Source: Chloroflexota bacterium (GTDB lineage: Bacteria; Chloroflexota; Dehalococcoidia; Lucifugimonadales; JACPCL1). From it: a DNA stretch of 35,383 nt. Location of the stretch: the NCBI GenBank assembly GCA_016179765.1, contig JACPCL010000007.1, forward strand, positions 1-35,383, in the 5' to 3' direction. Of the stretch, positions 31,710 through 35,383 are shown piece by piece. The position numbers and the translations under genes are program-made. The notes under the pieces are model-generated. The model was not told the origin of the DNA. It worked only from the letters and a program-made list of their open reading frames with translations, and did no database searches. The number at the start of each line of letters is the position of its first letter. Within the stretch, counting starts at the first letter, position 1.

Positions 31710-33386
31710 CTACCCCGCCAATCCCTGCAAGACCTCCAGCGCCAGGTCCATGGGCACATCCCCCCGCGTGGTGGAGCGTCCCACCTCCTGGAGCAGCACC
31801 CAGCGCAGAGAGGAGCCGACGGCCTTCTTGTCCAGGGACATGGCCGCCGCTACCAGCTCCAGATTGACATCGGGGCAAGAGAGAGGCAGGCGGAAGCGGC
31901 GCAGCACCTCCTCCTGTCGCTCCAGGGCCGAGGGGGGGGTTACCCCCAGGGCCACGCCGATGCGGGCGGCCCCCATCATGCCGATGGCCACCGCCTCGCC
32001 GTGCAGAAACCGGCCGTACTCCGTGGCCGCTTCCAGCCCGTGGCCGATGGTGTGCCCGTAGTTCAACAGCACACGCACACCCCTGGTCTCCCGCTCGTCC
32101 TCCGACACCACCTTCGCCTTGATGGCCATGCTGCGCTTGATGACTTCGGTGGTTAGCCCCGGCTCCAGGGCCAGGACCTGCTCGGCCTGCTCCTCAAAGG
32201 TGCGAAAGAGGTCGGCGTCCAGGATAAGGCCGTGCTTGATAGCCTCCGCCCAGCCCTCCATGGTCTCCCGCTGGGGCAGGGTGCGCAGGGCGGAGACGTC
32301 GGCGATGACGAGGCGGGGCTGGTAGAAGGCGCCCACCAGGTTCTTGCCTGCGGGCAGGTCCACCGCCGTCTTGCCGCCGATGGAGGCGTCCACCATGGCC
32401 GCCAGGCTGGTGGGGATTTGCACAAAGCCAATGCCCCGGTTGTAGGTGGCGGCCACAAAGCCCGTCAGGTCGCCGGCGACGCCGCCGCCCAGGGCCACCA
32501 GCGTATCGGCGCGGCGGGCCTTCAGGCTGGCCAGCCACTCGTACAGGCGTGTCGCCGTCGCCAGGGTCTTGCTCTGCTCTCCCATAGGAAAGGTGAAGGT
32601 GTGGGCCTCAATACCCGCCCCTAGCAGGGAATGCCGCGCCGTGGACAGGTAGAGGGAGGCGACGCGGTCGTCGGTGACGACGTAGACGGGGCCTTTGACC
32701 CCGGCCTGAAGGAGCAGTTCACCAAGACGGGGGAGGAGCCCCCAGCCAACCAGGAGAGGGCAAGAGCCAGCGGAGGTCTCCACAGTGGCCGCCAGCTCTG
32801 GGCTGACATTGAACGGGTTCTGGGGCGTGTCTCCCCTGGCGGCGAAGGCGCGCAAGGCCCGCACCACCTCCTGGGCTACGTCAGCGATGGAGAGGGAGTC
32901 GGTGTGCACCGTCCAGTGGGCCAGGGCGTAGGTAGGCTGGCGCTGGGCCTTGAGCGCCTGGATACGGGCCAGGGGGTCTGGCCCGCCGAGGAGGGGGCGC
33001 TCCTCCGCGTCAGCAAGGCCAGGAGCCTGGTCATTTTCTCTCTTGTTCTCAGTCAGCCTGCGGTAGATGGTCTCCGGGCGGGCCTCCAGGCACACCAGGA
33101 ACCCGTTAGCCGTCATTGCTGATAGGCTGGCCGGGTCCATGATGGCGCCGCCGCCGGTGGCGATGACGCTGCCCTTACCAGCGCAGGCCTCCTGTACAGC
33201 CTCCCGCTCCAACCGGCGGAAGGCCGCCTCCCCCTGGGTCTGGAAGATACGGGCGATGGGCGTCCCTGCCCGCCGCACAATCTCGGCGTCGGTATCCACG
33301 GGGGTCCAGCCCAGGATGTCGGCAACGGCCCTGGCCACCTGGGACTTGCCCGTGCCTGAAAAGCCTATGAGGGCGATATTGTCCAT
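31710..33386 (-). CDS. aroKB: Fused shikimate kinase and 3-dehydroquinate synthase
   Basis: A single 558-residue frame covers two shikimate-pathway enzymes, steps 5 and 2. Residues 1 to about 185: shikimate kinase with the P-loop GFSGTGKS (8-15), DTD at 31-33, RRLE at 57-60 and GGG at 78-80. From about 200: dehydroquinate synthase with a GGGVAGDLTGF nucleotide motif, PTSLAAMVDASIGGKTAVD, EAIKHGLI and LNYGHTIGHGLE (metal ligands). All key blocks of both are present. The ATG at 33386 lies 15 bases after the hicA stop. Similar kinase-synthase fusions are known in Thermotoga. Confidence 0.94.
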   Translation of the reverse strand: MDNIALIGFSGTGKSQVARAVADILGWTPVDTDAEIVRRAGTPIARIFQTQGEAAFRRLEREAVQEACAGKGSVIATGGGAIMDPASLSAMTANGFLVCLEARPETIYRRLTENKRENDQAPGLADAEERPLLGGPDPLARIQALKAQRQPTYALAHWTVHTDSLSIADVAQEVVRALRAFAARGDTPQNPFNVSPELAATVETSAGSCPLLVGWGLLPRLGELLLQAGVKGPVYVVTDDRVASLYLSTARHSLLGAGIEAHTFTFPMGEQSKTLATATRLYEWLASLKARRADTLVALGGGVAGDLTGFVAATYNRGIGFVQIPTSLAAMVDASIGGKTAVDLPAGKNLVGAFYQPRLVIADVSALRTLPQRETMEGWAEAIKHGLILDADLFRTFEEQAEQVLALEPGLTTEVIKRSMAIKAKVVSEDERETRGVRVLLNYGHTIGHGLEAATEYGRFLHGEAVAIGMMGAARIGVALGVTPPSALERQEEVLRRFRLPLSCPDVNLELVAAAMSLDKKAVGSSLRWVLLQEVGRSTTRGDVPMDLALEVLQGLAG

Positions 33387-33401
33387 GAGCTTTCCGCCAC
33401 C

Positions 33402-33662
33402 CTACGCCAGGCCGTGTCGCTTGATGAGTTCGTTTAGGCCGTGTTTACCTATCCCAGTCTGTTTCACGCTTAGGATTGCTCCCAATACCCTGTCAGTCAG
33501 GGGGAAGCTCTTATCGGGGACAACCGTTGACCGGGGTAGGCGCTCACCAGGAAACCGTTTGTACAGGAACACGCCATGAGTGCGGCGGCCGCTTTCAGTC
33601 CACCCGTCTTTCTTAAGCAGAGTGATCAGTTGCTTGCCGGTGGGACGCCCTGCCTCACTCAT
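33402..33662 (-). CDS. hicA: HicA-like mRNA interferase toxin
   Basis: The 86-residue basic product has the HicA pattern GKQLITLLKKDGWTESGRRTHGVFLYKR, with His29 at the place of the catalytic His; the family's GSH is changed to RTHG. A double-stranded RNA-binding-like fold is expected. Known HicA toxins cut mRNA and are blocked by HicB. The start overlaps the hicB stop in ATGA, so the pair is coupled, with the antitoxin first. Confidence 0.75.
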   Translation of the reverse strand: MSEAGRPTGKQLITLLKKDGWTESGRRTHGVFLYKRFPGERLPRSTVVPDKSFPLTDRVLGAILSVKQTGIGKHGLNELIKRHGLA

Positions 33663-34000
33663 ACAGCCGCGCTAGCCATCTCCCAGCGAGATTTTGTGGG
33701 GTCTAGATGTACCGCATGAGGTGGTTTCGCTCTGGTAGGCACAAGGAAACAAGAGACCCCCATTTCCTTCAAGTATTCGGTGATGTAGCCAAGCTCTGCC
33801 ATGCCGTTAAGTTGAAGCTCAAGAGCGTCCCTAACCTCCTCGCGAACCTGCTCCAGGCTTTCGGCGCACGCTACTGTGCCAAGTTCAAGGCAGGTAGCTA
33901 CCCATTGGCCGTCTTCATCGCGAAGGAAGTCAACGGTGAGAAGGGCAACCATTACTGGCGACCCATTGTGTTTGAGGAAGCTGATCAAACTGTCTCGCAT
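33659..34000 (-). CDS. hicB: HicB-like antitoxin
   Basis: The 113-residue product has the HicB core pattern VDFLRDEDGQWVATCLELG, ACAESLEQVREEVRDALEL. The C-terminus lacks an obvious DNA-binding helix-turn-helix or ribbon, so repression of the operon is uncertain. GGGGGG lies about 8 bases before ATG 34000. It precedes hicA, the less frequent order. Confidence 0.75.
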   Translation of the reverse strand: MRDSLISFLKHNGSPVMVALLTVDFLRDEDGQWVATCLELGTVACAESLEQVREEVRDALELQLNGMAELGYITEYLKEMGVSCFLVPTRAKPPHAVHLDPTKSRWEMASAAV

Positions 34001-34047
34001 GTCGGTCCCCCCGGTTAGGACTGGCGATTCCCCAGTCTACCACGTTG

Positions 34048-35064
34048 CTAATCCCTATGCAGCTCCTCTATCAGCGCGCCCAGGCGATCCTCGTGCCGGG
34101 GGTCCTCCGGTAGGCCCAGCCCGATGCGCTGAGCATAGGCGCCAAAGCACTCCTTGAGCCTGGGGCCTATCTGGTCGTAGGCGCCGGAGACGCAGAAGGT
34201 GTCCAGCATGGTGTCGTCCACCAGCTTGGGCATCTCGGACCATTTGCCCTGCAGCGAGAGCTCGTGAAGGCGTAGGCAGGTGTCGCCCCATTCATGGGCG
34301 TCCAGCACTGCCTTGTAGGTGCGGGTGGAGCCGTAGAAGGCGATGCGCCGCCGGCTGTTCTCCCTCGCAGCGTGTACCTGGGCCTCCGTGGCGCCCGTGG
34401 CGATCATGCCGCCAGCGGAGACCATGAGGCTGTCCAGGGGGCGGCCCGCGCGCTTGGCCCCTTGGGCCACCATGGGCAGCACCACCTCCTCGGTGTAGCG
34501 GCGGGTGTTGAAGGAGTGCATCAGCAGGCCGTCGGCGGCCTCGCCGGCGGCGCGGCACATGGCCTGTCCGACGGCTGCGAGGTAGACCGGCGGTGAAGGC
34601 GCATCTATGGGGCCGGGATTGAACTCCGGCGTCATGAGGGTAAAGGTGTAGTGGCGGCCCTGGTAGTCCAGGGGCGCGCCGTTCTGCCAGCAGTCCCAGA
34701 TCGCCCTCAGCGACTGGATGTACTCCCTGATCCGTGGGGCGGGCGGCGACCACGGGACGCTGAAGCGGCGCTCGTTGTGGCCCTTCACCTGGGTGCCCAG
34801 GCCCAGCTCAAAGCGGCCACCGGACATGCGCTGGAGGTCCCATGCGGTGTGCGCAACGATCATGGGGCTGCGCGGGAAGGCGATGGCGATGGAGGTGCCT
34901 ACCCGCAGGCGGCTGGTGTGCTCCAGGGCCAGGGCGCACAGGAGGAAGACGTCGTGGGCAAGCTCTCCAAAGGAGACGCCGTCAAAGCCCAGGGCTTCGG
35001 CCCGCTGGGCCTGGGCAGGGACCTCCTTCAGGTCGTAGCTCCGCAGCCCGCCATAGATTTTCAT
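34048..35064 (-). CDS. LLM-class (F420/flavin-dependent) oxidoreductase
   Basis: A TIM-barrel luciferase-like enzyme of 338 residues. Seen: MKIYGGLRSYDLKEV, the GFDGVSFGE block, LRVGTSIAIAFPRSPM, RFELGLGTQVKGHNERRFSVPW, and a middle VYLAAVGQAMCRAAGEAADG. Such enzymes use reduced F420 or FMN; the GLGTQ-VKGHNERR region fits the F420 subgroup. I chose ATG 35064, preceded by AAGGAG 7 bases upstream. The substrate is unknown. Confidence 0.9.
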   Translation of the reverse strand: MKIYGGLRSYDLKEVPAQAQRAEALGFDGVSFGELAHDVFLLCALALEHTSRLRVGTSIAIAFPRSPMIVAHTAWDLQRMSGGRFELGLGTQVKGHNERRFSVPWSPPAPRIREYIQSLRAIWDCWQNGAPLDYQGRHYTFTLMTPEFNPGPIDAPSPPVYLAAVGQAMCRAAGEAADGLLMHSFNTRRYTEEVVLPMVAQGAKRAGRPLDSLMVSAGGMIATGATEAQVHAARENSRRRIAFYGSTRTYKAVLDAHEWGDTCLRLHELSLQGKWSEMPKLVDDTMLDTFCVSGAYDQIGPRLKECFGAYAQRIGLGLPEDPRHEDRLGALIEELHRD

Positions 35065-35106
35065 AGCACGCTCCTTGCCAGTGGCGACTTCGTAGCATCC
35101 TTCAAA

Positions 35107-35147
35107 ATGATTCGGCAGGAACATGCGAATCGTTCCTGCCGAATCAT
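35107..35147. repeat. Perfect 16-bp inverted repeat before the LLM gene
   Basis: The arms ATGATTCGGCAGGAAC and GTTCCTGCCGAATCAT enclose a 9-base loop. It lies 43 bases upstream of the LLM start and could be a leader hairpin or an operator. Confidence 0.7.
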
Positions 35148-35216
35148 AGCACGGCCAGACCCTTCCCAGAAACCAGGGCTTATCGCGGTACTATTTGCCA
35201 GGGGTTGAAACCAGCG

Positions 35217-35383
35217 CCCCCCTTCGCTGTACTCAGGGCAGGCTCCAACGGGGCGGCATCTCGCCCCAGTCTTATGGTCATTGACTAGGGAACCTCTGAT
35301 TAAGTGGTCGAAGTAGTCCTTTGGGTGTTTGCGTCTCCCAAAATTCAGTTTCAGAGGCTGAATTGGGTTGGTGTTCTCTCTTC
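35217..35383. other. Right-edge repeat region
   Basis: 35217-35246 is a CCTTCGCTGTACTCAGGGCAG-type repeat also seen at 20925-20969 in the reverse direction. From 35289 the sequence GGGAACCTCTGATTAAGT resembles ends of some insertion sequences, and AATTCAG...CTGAATT forms a small hairpin near 35345. No complete gene is supported; a frame that runs off the right edge crosses the repeat. Confidence 0.3.

Noticed and set aside
35160-35383. Frame running off the right edge on the minus strand
   Set aside because: It crosses a dispersed repeat (GACPEYSEGG reading) and the LLM leader palindrome; probably noncoding.

Overview
The window looks like a chromosomal segment of a G+C-rich bacterium. The gene set fits the phylum Chloroflexota, perhaps a Dehalococcoidia or SAR202-like lineage: RNase J, an F420-type LLM oxidoreductase, secreted proteins with Thr-Pro linkers, small cohesin and dockerin proteins, and intergenic palindromes. 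This placement is inferred from gene content only. There are no rRNA genes, complete transposase genes, phage genes or CRISPR arrays.

Layout. 1-3.4 kb: a helD-like helicase gene cut off at its 3' end, then nadE, whose end is duplicated around a small inverted-repeat element. 3.4-5.8 kb: a fic AMPylase gene of lower G+C, then tsaD. 5.8-8.0 kb: a DUF2851 gene and a small membrane protein gene. 8.0-12.9 kb: tRNA-Ile(GAU), hflK, hflC and a 787-residue membrane protein built of two kinds of internal repeat. 12.9-15.7 kb: a compact operon yceD-rpmF-fabD-nusB-acpP read leftward from a near-consensus promoter. 16.0-17.4 kb: a phosphotriesterase-family hydrolase and a small ORF. 17.4-20.6 kb: the glyoxylate-bypass operon aceB-aceA behind a long leader. 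21.1-24.1 kb: RNase J, a HEPN gene with an unrecognised partner, and a family-4 uracil-DNA glycosylase. 24.1-27.8 kb: a leftward cluster of surface proteins (PKD lipoprotein, dockerin, secreted protein, cohesin) with a frameshift in a G7 tract. 27.8-31.7 kb: membrane and cupredoxin-like genes and an HPP-family gene. 31.7-35.1 kb: a fused aroK-aroB gene, a hicBA toxin-antitoxin pair and an LLM-class oxidoreductase.

The most unusual signal is the repeats. At least three families of short palindromic elements occur between genes, and several overlap coding sequence. One family (GAGAGGGAAGCCCC...TTGAAAGAC) lies in frame inside tsaD and in frame just after the start codon of a lipoprotein gene, like the Rickettsia palindromic elements. 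Ends of other elements supply the stop codons of nadE, rnj and the 787-residue protein gene, and an element end terminates the helD remnant. A third family consists of long, nearly perfect hairpins that share a GCGGCAA core but have different arms. The other candidates for undescribed biology are the cohesin/dockerin operon, the HEPN pair and the HflKC-linked repeat protein.
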